Assembly (NCBI RefSeq): GCF_037543845.1
Contig: NZ_JBBIFX010000002.1
Coordinates: forward strand, 310,001 to 374,000
Length of the DNA: 64,000 nucleotides
From: Gymnodinialimonas ulvae
GTDB lineage: Bacteria; Pseudomonadota; Alphaproteobacteria; Rhodobacterales; Rhodobacteraceae
Direction of reading: 5' to 3'
The stretch's first letter is position 1; every line of letters begins with the position of its first letter. The notes under the pieces are model-generated. The model searched no databases and was not told the DNA's origin. It saw only the letters and a list, made by a program, of their open reading frames with translations. Of this stretch, positions 8,197 to 16,889 are shown piece after piece. The position numbers and the translations under genes are program-made.

Positions 8197-8631
8197 TTAG
8201 TTGCCCTGGATGATCAGCGCGGTGTTGCCCGTGCCGGTCTGGTTCAGGACACCGGTGTTGCCCACGCCGGTCTGGATCACGGCGCCGGTCTGGAAGCTGC
8301 CGTTCTGGACGACTTCACCGTAGTTGAGGGCGCCGGACTGCTGCACTGCGCCGCCGTTGAAATTGCCGTTCTGGCCGACGACGCCGGTGTTCAACGCGCC
8401 GTCCTGGCCGATGATCACGGTATTGAAATCACCGTTGGACACGCCGGCTGCGGTGTTGGACCAGCCGCCCTGGTCGATCTGCGTGAAGTTGCAGTTGCCG
8501 AACTGCTGAACGCCGGCGGAGTGATCCCAGCCAAGCTGGTTGGCGGCAGCGAAGTTGCAGGCGGAGGCGGCACCGGCGGTAACGATCAGGGCGGTTGCGA
8601 CGGCAGCGGTTTTGATGAGAGCGAATTTCAT
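8197..8631 (-). CDS. Curlin-repeat amyloid subunit (CsgA-like)
   Basis: This 144-residue secreted protein has a signal peptide (MKFALIKTAAVATALIVTAG) and then about five to six curlin repeats of roughly 18-20 residues covering the entire mature chain. Examples are IIGQDGALNTGVVGQNGNFN and VIQTGVGNTGVLNQTGTGN. Two Cys occur near the mature N-terminus (near residues 25 and 47), which is unusual for curlins and could form a disulfide in the periplasm. It is the first gene of the operon. The long AT-richer upstream region probably carries its promoter. Confidence 0.82.
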   Translation of the reverse strand: MKFALIKTAAVATALIVTAGAASACNFAAANQLGWDHSAGVQQFGNCNFTQIDQGGWSNTAAGVSNGDFNTVIIGQDGALNTGVVGQNGNFNGGAVQQSGALNYGEVVQNGSFQTGAVIQTGVGNTGVLNQTGTGNTALIIQGN

Positions 8632-9056
8632 GGGTCGAAGTCCTTAAATGAAGTTTTGGTTTAGGTGTGTGGTTCAATTCAGGTTGGTGTCTGGCCCGGT
8701 GGGGGTGTGCCCCGTTGAGCCGATGACCAGAAATTGGCCCCGGACCGCTGTGTCAGACAATTTCAGCGAGCCGAAAGGACATAACCGCGGTGTGTTATCG
8801 GATGTCATTGGATTATCTATCTGAAATATATGAAATATTTATGAGTCGGGTTGTGCGTGACGCAAGGGACGAAACCCTGGCGATAGCATCCTGTCAGGCG
8901 GTGAAATCGCGATGTTATCGGGTGTCAGCGGCGCAGGTAAGGTTTCCCCGCAGAAGCCGGTTGCGCAGGCAAGGGGAAAGATTCGGATAAAGCGACGCTT
9001 AAGGTAAGGGCAGCCTTACCCGTGGCGGATGATTCGAATCGATGGCAGGTTTCGGA
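8632..9056. promoter_or_regulatory. Regulatory region upstream of the curli-like operon
   Basis: This gap of about 425 bases holds no gene I can support. Its centre (about 8805-8850) is strikingly AT-rich for this genome. It contains a 15-base near-identical direct repeat (see separate entry). A 7-bp hairpin (GGTAAGG / CCTTACC, 9003-9020) lies close to the end of the DUF2461 gene and could be a weak terminator on that side. Confidence 0.5.
8793..8927. repeat. Direct repeat pair TGTTATCGGRTGTCA, 120 bases apart
   Basis: TGTTATCGGATGTCA at 8793-8807 and TGTTATCGGGTGTCA at 8913-8927 differ at one of 15 positions. Their exact 120-base spacing and location in the curli promoter region suggest paired operator sites, possibly for the operon's regulator. 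Confidence 0.45.
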
Positions 9057-9713
9057 TCAGCCTGGGAAGGTTTCGTTGAGGATCGACCATGCAGGCAGGA
9101 GCGGCGGGATCAGCGCGTTGAGCGACCTGAGCAGCCCGGCGTCTTGCCAGCCGTCGGGCACATCGCGGCTGAGCGTGAAGGCCTTGCGTTTGAGCAGATC
9201 GGCATGGGGGTGGTCCGCGTCGAAGGGTTTCGGCACCCGTTTGAGCGGATCGGGGCCCCAGTCGGACAGCGTGGCACCGGATGTGTCCATCGCATCGGTC
9301 AGGTCATCGCCATGGCGGTCGATCATGTTGCGGTAGGCGGTGAGGCTGTCCTTTTGCAGATGCATGACGCCAATGCCGAGGATCAAATAATCGGGCGCGC
9401 TGCCGAAGAACCATGCAGGCGCTGGAGCGTCGCCGGGTTGCGACCACATCATGTGCAGGTGAGTGTTGTAGGGTGTCTTGTCCCTGGAGAAGCGCACGTC
9501 GCGGTGGATGCGGAAGACCTTGGGCTTGTGGGCGCGGCCGGTGTGTTTGGCGAGGTCTTCGGCGAAAAGCTCGGCCAGCAGTACGGCGGGCTTCTTTATC
9601 TCGGACGTGTAGGTGGCTTTGTGCGCCTCGTAGAAGTCCTTGGTGTTGTCGGCGCGCAGGTCGGTGAAGAACGCGTTGGCGCGTTGGATCATTTCGGCGA
9701 AGCCGTCGGACAT
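9057..9713 (-). CDS. DUF2461 domain-containing protein
   Basis: This 218-residue cytoplasmic protein is of the DUF2461 (TIGR02453) family. Conserved family features are the N-terminal aromatic and charged segment FFTDLRADNTKDFYEAHKATY, the central RIHRDVRFSRDKTPYNTHL (the most conserved block, near residue 68) and the C-terminal charged region with FTLSRDVPDGW. Function in the family is unknown. The start MSDGFAEMIQRANAFF follows a weak purine-rich sequence. It stands alone between the curli promoter region and the gyrB operon. Confidence 0.85.
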   Translation of the reverse strand: MSDGFAEMIQRANAFFTDLRADNTKDFYEAHKATYTSEIKKPAVLLAELFAEDLAKHTGRAHKPKVFRIHRDVRFSRDKTPYNTHLHMMWSQPGDAPAPAWFFGSAPDYLILGIGVMHLQKDSLTAYRNMIDRHGDDLTDAMDTSGATLSDWGPDPLKRVPKPFDADHPHADLLKRKAFTLSRDVPDGWQDAGLLRSLNALIPPLLPAWSILNETFPG

Positions 9714-9763
9714 GCGAGTTCTCCCTTGATGCAGGGGAAAGGATAGCGGGATTTCGCGCGAAG

Positions 9764-10387
9764 TCAGTTGGTTGACCTATGGAGCGATGGTTCGAGGCTG
9801 CGCAGCCGGGCCATTTCGGCATCTGTGAGCAAAATCAAAAGGCCATCTGCGGTCACCATATGGGGCGGAATCTCGAACGACTCTTGCCCGAGCCCGCCGG
9901 TGTCGAGACGCCGGCCGATGACATCGTATCGTTCCGTGCCGCGGGTACAAAACCACGTTTCGAGTGCGTTGATCGTGTAGTGTGGAATGAAGCCCTGCCC
10001 ACGGTCGCAACGTGCATTCATCACGACGATAGGACCTTCCGCATCGATTGTTCGGTTCTCGAAGCTGGCCGCCGCGTCGTGGGGCAACATAGCGTTGCGG
10101 GCCAATGTATCACGCAGATCCATGACGTCGGTGTCACGGGCCATGACCTCCTGCTCCGGGGTCAAACGCAGGAGCCTGATGACAGTCTCACCGCGCACAA
10201 ATGTGACGGGTTCCCCCGGCAAAAGGGCCGTCAGATCGAAGCGCGCTGCAAAGACTTCGGCGCGTTGATCAGCCGAAGGAGCGAGGGAGCGGCCCAGGCC
10301 AAGCAATGCCACCAAAACGATAACCAGTCCAAAAGCGAGGGTCAGGTTTTGAAGGGTTTTGGGGATTGCGGCCTGTGTTTCGTTCAA
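9764..10387 (-). CDS. Rieske-like membrane protein lacking [2Fe-2S] ligands, coupled to gyrB
   Basis: This 207-residue protein has one N-terminal transmembrane segment (about 15-32) and a periplasmic domain that reads like the Rieske subunit of the cytochrome bc1 complex. Matching features are PVTFVRGETVIRLLRLTPEQ (the W/F-RGKPVFIRHRT block), a VMDLRDTLARNA stretch, then box I (VVMNARCDRGQG, 121-132) and box II (WFCTRGTERYDVIGRR, 145-160) followed by PPH. Aligned to CTHLGC and CPCHGS, box I has Arg, Asp and Gln in place of Cys, His and Cys. Box II keeps the first Cys but has Arg and Gly in place of the second Cys and the His. It should therefore not hold a Rieske cluster. The start is a TTG overlapping the gyrB stop codon (TTGA), so translation is probably coupled. 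The homology is my own alignment by eye; the role is unknown. Confidence 0.65.
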   Translation of the reverse strand: MNETQAAIPKTLQNLTLAFGLVIVLVALLGLGRSLAPSADQRAEVFAARFDLTALLPGEPVTFVRGETVIRLLRLTPEQEVMARDTDVMDLRDTLARNAMLPHDAAASFENRTIDAEGPIVVMNARCDRGQGFIPHYTINALETWFCTRGTERYDVIGRRLDTGGLGQESFEIPPHMVTADGLLILLTDAEMARLRSLEPSLHRSTN

Positions 10388-12801
10388 AAATCAAGGTTTT
10401 CCACGCTCAGCGCATTTGCCTGAATGAAGTCGCGGCGCGGTTCCACGACGTCGCCCATAAGCTTGGTGAAGATATCGTCGGCCTCGGCGAGGTCGCCCAC
10501 CTTCACTTGCAAGAGCGTGCGCGCTTCGGGGTCCAGCGTGGTTTCCCAAAGCTGGTCAGGGTTCATTTCGCCCAGACCCTTGTAGCGCTGCATCTGCTGC
10601 CCCTTGGCCCCTTCGTCGAGGATGGCTTGCAGAAGCTCGGTCGGGCCATGGATAAGCTGTTCGCGATCCTTGCGCGCGAGTGTGGACGGCTCGCGGTAGA
10701 CGGTGCGGGTGTCCTTCGAGACCTCGGACAATTTGCGCGCCTCGCCCGAGCGCAGGACCGCGCCGTCGAGGGTGCGAATTTCTTCGACGCCGCGCAGAAC
10801 GCGCGACAGGCGGATGCCGTGGTCTTGCGTGATACGCCCGCTCCAGCCGCGTTCGTATTCGACGGCCACGAGGTCGAGGCGCTTGGCGACATCATCGGCC
10901 ACACCTTGCAGATCGCTGTCTGCTTTGCCGGGGTCGAAGGCGCCTGCGATGGCGGCCTGTTCGACGATGCGGCGGGGGTAATGGGTCGGGAAGGCATCGA
11001 GGATGCGCTTGAAGTGGCGCGCACCTTCAACGACGCGGGCCAAATCCTGCCCGGCGATCTCTTCCCCGCCGTGCAGGCGGAGCGAGGCGCCTTCGATGCC
11101 TTGGGCGACGAGGTAATCTTCGAACGCAGCCTGATCCTTGAGGTAGACCTCGGATTTGCCACGGCTGACTTTGTAGAGCGGTGGTTGCGCAATATAGAGA
11201 TAGCCGCCTTCGATCAGTTCGGGCATCTGGCGGAAGAAGAACGTCAGCAGAAGCGTGCGGATATGGGCGCCGTCGACGTCGGCATCGGTCATGATGACGA
11301 TCTTGTGGTAGCGCAGTTTTTCGATGTTGAATTCATCCCGGCCAATGCCGGTGCCCAGCGCGGTGATGAGTGTGCCGATCTCCTGAGACCCGAGCATCCG
11401 GTCAAACCGTGCGCGCTCGACGTTCAGGATCTTACCCTTGAGGGGCAGGATCGCCTGATTGTGGCGTGAGCGCCCTTGCTTGGCAGAGCCTCCGGCGCTG
11501 TCCCCCTCGACGAGGAACAATTCGGATTTGGCGGGGTCTTTTTCCTGACAATCGGCGAGTTTGCCGGGCAGCGAGGCGACATCCATCGCCGTCTTGCGCC
11601 GGGTGAGTTCGCGTGCCTTGCGGGCGGCTTCGCGGGCGACGGCGGCTTCGATGATCTTGGTGACGATCATGCGGGCCTCGTTGGGGTGCTCTTCGAACCA
11701 CTCGGAGAGCTTTTCGTTCATCAACCCTTCGACGGCGGGGCGCACTTCGGAGGAGACGAGCTTGTCCTTGGTCTGCGAGCTGAACTTCGGGTCGGGAACC
11801 TTCACAGACAGAACGCAGGTCAGCCCCTCGCGCGCATCGTCGCCGGTAAAGGTGACCTTCTCGCGCTTCGCGATGCCCGAGGAATTCGCATAAAGGTTGA
11901 TCGAGCGGGTCAATGCGCCCCGGAACCCGGCAAGATGCGTGCCGCCATCGCGCTGCGGGATGTTGTTGGTGAAGGGCAGCACCATTTCATTGTAGCTGTC
12001 GTTCCACCACATCGCGACTTCAACGCCGATGCCATCCTTTTCGCCTTCGACATAGATCGGCTCTTCGACCATCGGGGTTTTGGAGCGATCGAGATATTTG
12101 ACGAATTCCTTCACGCCGCCTTCATAGATGAGGTCGGTTTCCAGCGCTTCGGCCGGGCGTTCATCCCGCAGGATGATGCGGACGCCGGAGTTCAGGAACG
12201 CCAGTTCCCGCAGGCGATTTTCCAGCGTTTTGAAGGAATATTCGAGGTTCGAGAACGTCTCGGTCGAGGCCATGAAGCGCACTTCGGTGCCGGTCTTGCC
12301 GCCCGCATCGCCCACGATTTCCAGTGACTTGGTGGTGAAGCCGCCCTCGAAGCGCGCAATGTGTTCCTTGCCATCGCGCCAAACGCGCAACTCCAACCAA
12401 TCACTGAGCGCGTTGACGACGGAGACGCCCACGCCGTGCAGACCGCCGGAGACCTTGTAGGAATTGCTGTCGAATTTGCCGCCCGCGTGCAGCTGGGTCA
12501 TGATGACCTCGGCGGCAGACACGCCTTCTTCCTCGTGGATGCCCACGGGAATGCCACGGCCATTGTCGCTCACGGAGACGGAGCTGTCGGCGTGAATTGT
12601 CACGGTCACGGCATCCGCGTGACCCGCAAGCGCCTCGTCGATGCCGTTGTCGACGACCTCGTAGACCATGTGGTGCAGGCCCGAACCGTCATCCGTGTCG
12701 CCGATATACATACCAGGGCGCTTGCGAACCGCCTCCAACCCTTTGAGAACCTTGATAGAATCGGCGCCATAGTCTTCCGGCTTTGGGGTTTGCTCTGCCA
12801 T
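10384..12801 (-). CDS. gyrB: DNA gyrase subunit B
   Basis: This 805-residue ATPase subunit of the type II topoisomerase introduces negative supercoils. The GHKL ATPase domain shows EVVDNGIDEALAG, DNGRGIPVG and GGLHGVGVSVVNAL. The TOPRIM domain shows EGDSAGGSAKQGR and DADVDGAHIR, and the C-terminus carries the QMQRYKGLGEMNPDQLWETT block that contacts GyrA. The ATG at 12801 is chosen because the family begins just before YGADSIKVLKGLEAVRKRPGMYIG. It is the last member of the dnaA-dnaN-recF-gyrB series and overlaps the start of the Rieske-like gene. Confidence 0.97.
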   Translation of the reverse strand: MAEQTPKPEDYGADSIKVLKGLEAVRKRPGMYIGDTDDGSGLHHMVYEVVDNGIDEALAGHADAVTVTIHADSSVSVSDNGRGIPVGIHEEEGVSAAEVIMTQLHAGGKFDSNSYKVSGGLHGVGVSVVNALSDWLELRVWRDGKEHIARFEGGFTTKSLEIVGDAGGKTGTEVRFMASTETFSNLEYSFKTLENRLRELAFLNSGVRIILRDERPAEALETDLIYEGGVKEFVKYLDRSKTPMVEEPIYVEGEKDGIGVEVAMWWNDSYNEMVLPFTNNIPQRDGGTHLAGFRGALTRSINLYANSSGIAKREKVTFTGDDAREGLTCVLSVKVPDPKFSSQTKDKLVSSEVRPAVEGLMNEKLSEWFEEHPNEARMIVTKIIEAAVAREAARKARELTRRKTAMDVASLPGKLADCQEKDPAKSELFLVEGDSAGGSAKQGRSRHNQAILPLKGKILNVERARFDRMLGSQEIGTLITALGTGIGRDEFNIEKLRYHKIVIMTDADVDGAHIRTLLLTFFFRQMPELIEGGYLYIAQPPLYKVSRGKSEVYLKDQAAFEDYLVAQGIEGASLRLHGGEEIAGQDLARVVEGARHFKRILDAFPTHYPRRIVEQAAIAGAFDPGKADSDLQGVADDVAKRLDLVAVEYERGWSGRITQDHGIRLSRVLRGVEEIRTLDGAVLRSGEARKLSEVSKDTRTVYREPSTLARKDREQLIHGPTELLQAILDEGAKGQQMQRYKGLGEMNPDQLWETTLDPEARTLLQVKVGDLAEADDIFTKLMGDVVEPRRDFIQANALSVENLDF

Positions 12802-12885
12802 GTGTTTCTTGTCCCGTATTGTTGCGCAATATATACGCATTTCCGGGGCTATTGTCACGTGCTTGCCACAAGATTTGGGGGACGC

Positions 12886-13983
12886 TCACGCGCCGCCCAC
12901 ATGGCTTTCGCCGTGCTGATCCGTGACCTCGAAATGCTGCGCCCGGTTGCCCAGATCAGTGAACAATTCCGGCCCCGTACCGGTCATCCAGGCCTGAGCC
13001 TCCAATGCAGAGATTTCATCGAACAGGGCGGCGCGGCGGTCGGCATCGAGATGCGCCGCGACCTCGTCCAGAAGCACCAGGGGCGCTGTGCCGGTTTCGG
13101 CCTTGAGCGCGCGCGCATTGGCAAGGATCAGCGAGATCAGCAGCGCCTTCTGTTCCCCGGTGGAGCATTGCTTTGCGGCGACGCCCTTGTCGCGGTAGAT
13201 CGCGGCCATGTCGGCACGGTGCGGGCCCACCAACGTGCGTCCGGCGGCGATATCGCGCGGGCGGCTCTCGGCGAAGGCGGCTTCGAAATCGGCGGCGGTG
13301 TGGCAGGGGGTGTCGACCTCCAAGGCGAGATCGGCGGCGGGAAAGGCGGTGGCCGCGCCGTCCTGAGCGCTTGCAATGCGCTGCAACGCCGTCTCGCGCC
13401 CTTCAACAATCCGCAGCCCGGCCTCGGCCATCTGCGCCTCCAGCGCGCGGTACCAGGCGGGGTCGCGCGCGTCGTCCTTCAGCAGGCGATTGCGCTCGCG
13501 CATCGCCTTTTCATAGGTCAGCACGGCCTCTGCATGATCGGGCAGGAAGCTGAGCGTGATCCGGTCGAGAAACCGCCTGCGCCCCTCCGCCCCTTCCATC
13601 CAGAGCCGATCCTGCGACGGAACCAGCCAGACAATCCGCAGAAGCCTGGCCAGCGCCAGCTGCGGCGCGGTCTTGCCGTCGATTTGCGTGACGCGGGCCT
13701 GATCGGGTTCGGCGGTGAGCGCGATCTCGTGCCCGACCCCCGGCCCTTCGATCCCGGCGGTCACCTTCCAGCCGATTGCCTCGGGCCGCCGGATGATGTC
13801 GTCTGCCGCCGCGCGCCGGAGCCCGCGCCCGGGGCTGAGCAACGACACCGCTTCCATCAGGTTGGTCTTGCCGGCCCCATTGGCCCCAAACAGCGCCACG
13901 GGCCGTCCATCAAGGTCAAGGCGCGCGCGTCTGTGCGAGCGAAAATGCGACAGGGTCAGGGACGAAACGAACACCTTGCTCAT
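12886..13983 (-). CDS. recF: DNA replication and repair protein RecF
   Basis: This 365-residue SMC-like ATPase helps load RecA at single-strand gaps. Walker A is FGANGAGKTNLMEAVS (near residue 31), the signature motif is STGEQKALLISL and Walker B is LVLLDEVAAHLD. The N-terminus VSSLTLSHFRSH is canonical. It lies between dnaN and gyrB, with about 55 bases to dnaN and 84 to gyrB. Confidence 0.96.
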   Translation of the reverse strand: MSKVFVSSLTLSHFRSHRRARLDLDGRPVALFGANGAGKTNLMEAVSLLSPGRGLRRAAADDIIRRPEAIGWKVTAGIEGPGVGHEIALTAEPDQARVTQIDGKTAPQLALARLLRIVWLVPSQDRLWMEGAEGRRRFLDRITLSFLPDHAEAVLTYEKAMRERNRLLKDDARDPAWYRALEAQMAEAGLRIVEGRETALQRIASAQDGAATAFPAADLALEVDTPCHTAADFEAAFAESRPRDIAAGRTLVGPHRADMAAIYRDKGVAAKQCSTGEQKALLISLILANARALKAETGTAPLVLLDEVAAHLDADRRAALFDEISALEAQAWMTGTGPELFTDLGNRAQHFEVTDQHGESHVGGA

Positions 13984-14038
13984 CGCGCGCCCCTTTCATC
14001 TTGCCAGAAAAACCTCCGCCGGAGGCATCCGTCCGCTG

Positions 14039-15157
14039 TCACACGCGCATCGGCATGACGACATAGATCGCGCTTTCATCATTGCCTTCGCGCATCAAGG
14101 TGGGCTCGGCGGGAGACGAGAACATGAAGACGGCGTTTTCACGATCCACCTGGCTGGCGATTTCCAGCAAGTATTTGGCGTTGAAGCCAATTTCGAGCTT
14201 TTCGTCGCCATAAGCCACGGCCAGCTCTTCTTCGGCATTGCCCGCATCGGGGGCATTCACCGACAAGACGAGCCGGTCCTCGTCGAGCGCCATTTTCACG
14301 GCCCGTGAGCGTTCCGATGACACCGTCGCCACACGATCCACAGCCTTGGCGAAATCGCCCGCGTCGACCTCCATCCGGCGCGTGTTGCCCATCGGGATCA
14401 CGCGCGTGTAGTCGGGGAAGGTGCCGTCGATGACCTTGGACGTCAGGGTGATGTCGGGCGTGGCAAAGCGGATCTTGGTCTCCGATACCGACACGGCGAT
14501 CTGCGTGTCATCATCGTCGAGCAATTTGCGCAGCTCGCCCACCGTTTTGCGGGGTACGATCACGCCGGGCATCTCTGCTGCACCATCGGGCAGGTCGGTG
14601 TCAATCCGCGCCAGGCGGTGGCCATCGGTGGCCACGGCGCGCAGGGCCTTGCCGTTGTCGCCATCGGCGATGTGGAAATAGACCCCGTTGAGGTAATAAC
14701 GCGTCTCTTCGGTCGAGATCGCGAATTTGGACTTGTCGAAGAGGCGGCGCAACACCGGTGCGGTCGACGAAAAATTCGCCGCATATTCGGTTGAAGCCAT
14801 GACCGGAAAATCCTCGCGCGGCAAAGTCGCCAGCTGGAACGAGGACCGGCCCGCTTCGATGGTCAAACGGCCCGCAGCACTGTCTTCGGTCAGGTTGACC
14901 AACGCACCATCGGGCAGTTTGCGGACAATTTCGTGGAAAGTCACGGCCGAGACAGTCGTGGCCCCGGCGCGCTCGACCTGAGCGGGGGCCTTGTCGACGA
15001 CTTCGATGTCGAGATCGGTGGCCCGGAAAGACACGGTATCGCCTTCGGCTTCGATCAGGACGTTGGCGAGGATCGGAATGGTGTTCCGCCGCTCCACAAC
15101 CGATTGCGCCTGAGAGACGGCGCGCAGAAGGGTGGCGCGTTCGATGGAAAGCTTCAT
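14039..15157 (-). CDS. dnaN: DNA polymerase III sliding clamp (beta subunit)
   Basis: This 372-residue ring-forming processivity clamp has three clamp domains. The N-terminus MKLSIERATLLRAVSQAQSVVERRNTIPIL is diagnostic and fixes the start at 15157; the 20 extra upstream codons do not fit the family. Conserved blocks include GVYFHIADG, ATDGHRLARI (near residue 180) and the C-terminal ESAIYVVMPMRV that forms the binding pocket for clamp-loader and polymerase peptides. It lies 115 bases downstream of dnaA and is followed by recF. Confidence 0.97.
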   Translation of the reverse strand: MKLSIERATLLRAVSQAQSVVERRNTIPILANVLIEAEGDTVSFRATDLDIEVVDKAPAQVERAGATTVSAVTFHEIVRKLPDGALVNLTEDSAAGRLTIEAGRSSFQLATLPREDFPVMASTEYAANFSSTAPVLRRLFDKSKFAISTEETRYYLNGVYFHIADGDNGKALRAVATDGHRLARIDTDLPDGAAEMPGVIVPRKTVGELRKLLDDDDTQIAVSVSETKIRFATPDITLTSKVIDGTFPDYTRVIPMGNTRRMEVDAGDFAKAVDRVATVSSERSRAVKMALDEDRLVLSVNAPDAGNAEEELAVAYGDEKLEIGFNAKYLLEIASQVDRENAVFMFSSPAEPTLMREGNDESAIYVVMPMRV

Positions 15158-15272
15158 GTCCCTGGCTCCGACAGATGGCGGGGCCGCGAGACTGACCCGG
15201 ACCCCATCCTTAAGCAAGTTGTTTTACGAAGGTTTGGTCGGGGGTCGCCGTATGGTCAACCCCCGGAACGCC

Positions 15273-16760
15273 TCAGGCTTCCAACATGCGGCGCAGAAGT
15301 TCCGCATCTTCGGCGATCTGGCTGTCGATCTGCATCAGCTCTTCGATCTTGCGCACGCCGTAGAGGATCGTGGTGTGATCGCGTCCGCCGAATTTCTTGC
15401 CGATCTCGGGCAGAGAGCGCGTGGTCAGCTTCTTGCACAGATACATCGCCATCTGCCGGGGCCGCGCGATGGCGCGTTGGCGGTTCTGGCTGATGATGTC
15501 GACCTGGCGGATCTTGTAGTAATCGCAGGTCTTTTTCAGGATCTCGTCCATCGTGACCTTGCGGTCGGAGGCGCGGAGAATATCGGCGAGGTTGTCGCGG
15601 GCGAAATCCTCGGAAACTTCGCGACCGACGAGGTCGCCGGTGGCATAGAGCCGGTTCAGCGCGCCTTCGAGTTCGCGGATGTTGGACGCGATCTTGCGCG
15701 CAAGGAATTCAAGCACGCCATCGGCGAACCGGACATGCGGGTATTTCTGAGCCAGAATGCTGGCCTTGTGCTGCAGCACGCTCAGGCGCAGCTCGTAATC
15801 TGTCGGGTGAATATCGACGACGAGGCCACTTTGCAGGCGCGAGGCGATGCGGCCGTCGAGCTCTTCCATATCCACGGGAGCGCGGTCGCCGGAGATGACG
15901 ATTTGCTTGCCCATTTCCACGAGGGCATTGAACGTGTGAAAGAATTCCTGCTGGGTCGAGCGTTTGCCGGCGATGAATTGCACGTCATCGACCATCAAGA
16001 TGTCCACGTTGCGGAAGGTTTCCTTGAAGTCGAACGTGTTGTGCTCCCGCAGGGCGCGCACAAAGAGGTGCATGAACTGCTCCGCCGACAGGTAGAGAAC
16101 CTGCGCATTCGGGAAACGCGCCTGCAGATCCCAGGCGATCGCGTGCATCAGATGCGTTTTACCAAGGCCGACGCCGCCATAAAGGAACAGCGGGTTGAAG
16201 GTCACGTCCAGCGTCTCGGCTACACGGCGCGCGGCGGCATGGGCCAGCTCGTTCGGCTTGCCGACGACGAAATTGGAGAAGGTCAGGTTCGGGTTCAGCT
16301 TTGTGCCGGGCAGATCGACGTTGGCTTTGGCCGCAACATGAGCAACAGGCGCAGGGGCAGGTGCGAGGGCTGCGGGCTGCGGCGTCGGGGCCACGGAATC
16401 AGGGGTTGGCGCATGGGTCCGGGCGGGTGCATAGACCTCGGCCGGGGCGGCTTCTGCGATGGCGGGCTCGGGTTGCGGTGCGGGCGCGGCTGGTTGCGGT
16501 GCGGGTGCGGCTTTGGCCTGTGCATTGACGGCGAAATCCACGCGATCCGCGCCAACGCCATGCGCTCCCAGGTGGCGGAGAATCAAAGCTCCGAAGTTGT
16601 TGGACACCCACGATCCGATGAAGCTGGTCGGTACATGAAAATGCGCCGTGCGTTCTTCGATGCGATCAAAGGTAATCGGCTCGATCCAAGCAGAAAAGTT
16701 GTTCTTGCCAACCACCTGCAGCAACTCTTGACGTACCATGCCCCATGTTTCGTTCGTCAT
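15273..16760 (-). CDS. dnaA: Chromosomal replication initiator protein DnaA
   Basis: This 495-residue initiator contains an N-terminal oligomerisation domain (MTNETWGMVRQELLQ), a long Pro/Ala-rich linker (about residues 85-150), and the AAA+ domain with Walker A GGVGLGKTHLMHA (near 195), Walker B ILMVDDVQFI and sensor residues. The C-terminal DNA-binding domain has the signature GGRDHTTILYGVRKI (near 457). The P/A linker is longer than in Escherichia coli, as is common in Rhodobacterales. A consensus DnaA box lies 52 bases upstream of the start codon, consistent with autoregulation. Confidence 0.97.
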   Translation of the reverse strand: MTNETWGMVRQELLQVVGKNNFSAWIEPITFDRIEERTAHFHVPTSFIGSWVSNNFGALILRHLGAHGVGADRVDFAVNAQAKAAPAPQPAAPAPQPEPAIAEAAPAEVYAPARTHAPTPDSVAPTPQPAALAPAPAPVAHVAAKANVDLPGTKLNPNLTFSNFVVGKPNELAHAAARRVAETLDVTFNPLFLYGGVGLGKTHLMHAIAWDLQARFPNAQVLYLSAEQFMHLFVRALREHNTFDFKETFRNVDILMVDDVQFIAGKRSTQQEFFHTFNALVEMGKQIVISGDRAPVDMEELDGRIASRLQSGLVVDIHPTDYELRLSVLQHKASILAQKYPHVRFADGVLEFLARKIASNIRELEGALNRLYATGDLVGREVSEDFARDNLADILRASDRKVTMDEILKKTCDYYKIRQVDIISQNRQRAIARPRQMAMYLCKKLTTRSLPEIGKKFGGRDHTTILYGVRKIEELMQIDSQIAEDAELLRRMLEA

Positions 16761-16811
16761 TCCCTCGATCCGTCCTTCTTTTGATGCCGGGTGTCTGACC
16801 GCACCCGATGT

Positions 16812-16820
16812 TTATCCACA
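16812..16820 (+). promoter_or_regulatory. DnaA box (TTATCCACA)
   Basis: An exact match to the high-affinity DnaA-binding consensus lies 52 bases upstream of the dnaA start codon. It is expected to mediate autorepression of dnaA. Confidence 0.75.
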
Positions 16821-16854
16821 TGTCGCCGCCATGTGCGCCGCTAAAAAACGCACA

Positions 16855-16889
16855 CAGCATCCGTTCCGTTGGAAACCCAACGAATGCTG
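16855..16889 (-). terminator. Hairpin with T-tract in the dnaA leader (attenuator or terminator)
   Basis: On the minus strand an inner 6-bp stem (CGTTGG / CCAACG, 4-base loop) is extended by outer arms CAGCAT / ATGCTG. The T6 run at 16842-16847 follows after 6 bases. It lies between rpsT and the DnaA box, so it either stops read-through from rpsT or acts within the dnaA leader. Confidence 0.5.

Noticed and set aside
12361..14058. 565-codon plus-strand open frame
   Set aside because: It is antisense to gyrB and recF, both unambiguous, and has shadow composition.
15132..16784. 550-codon plus-strand open frame
   Set aside because: It is antisense to dnaN and dnaA; the protein has no recognisable fold and low-complexity Gly/Arg stretches mirroring the DnaA linker.
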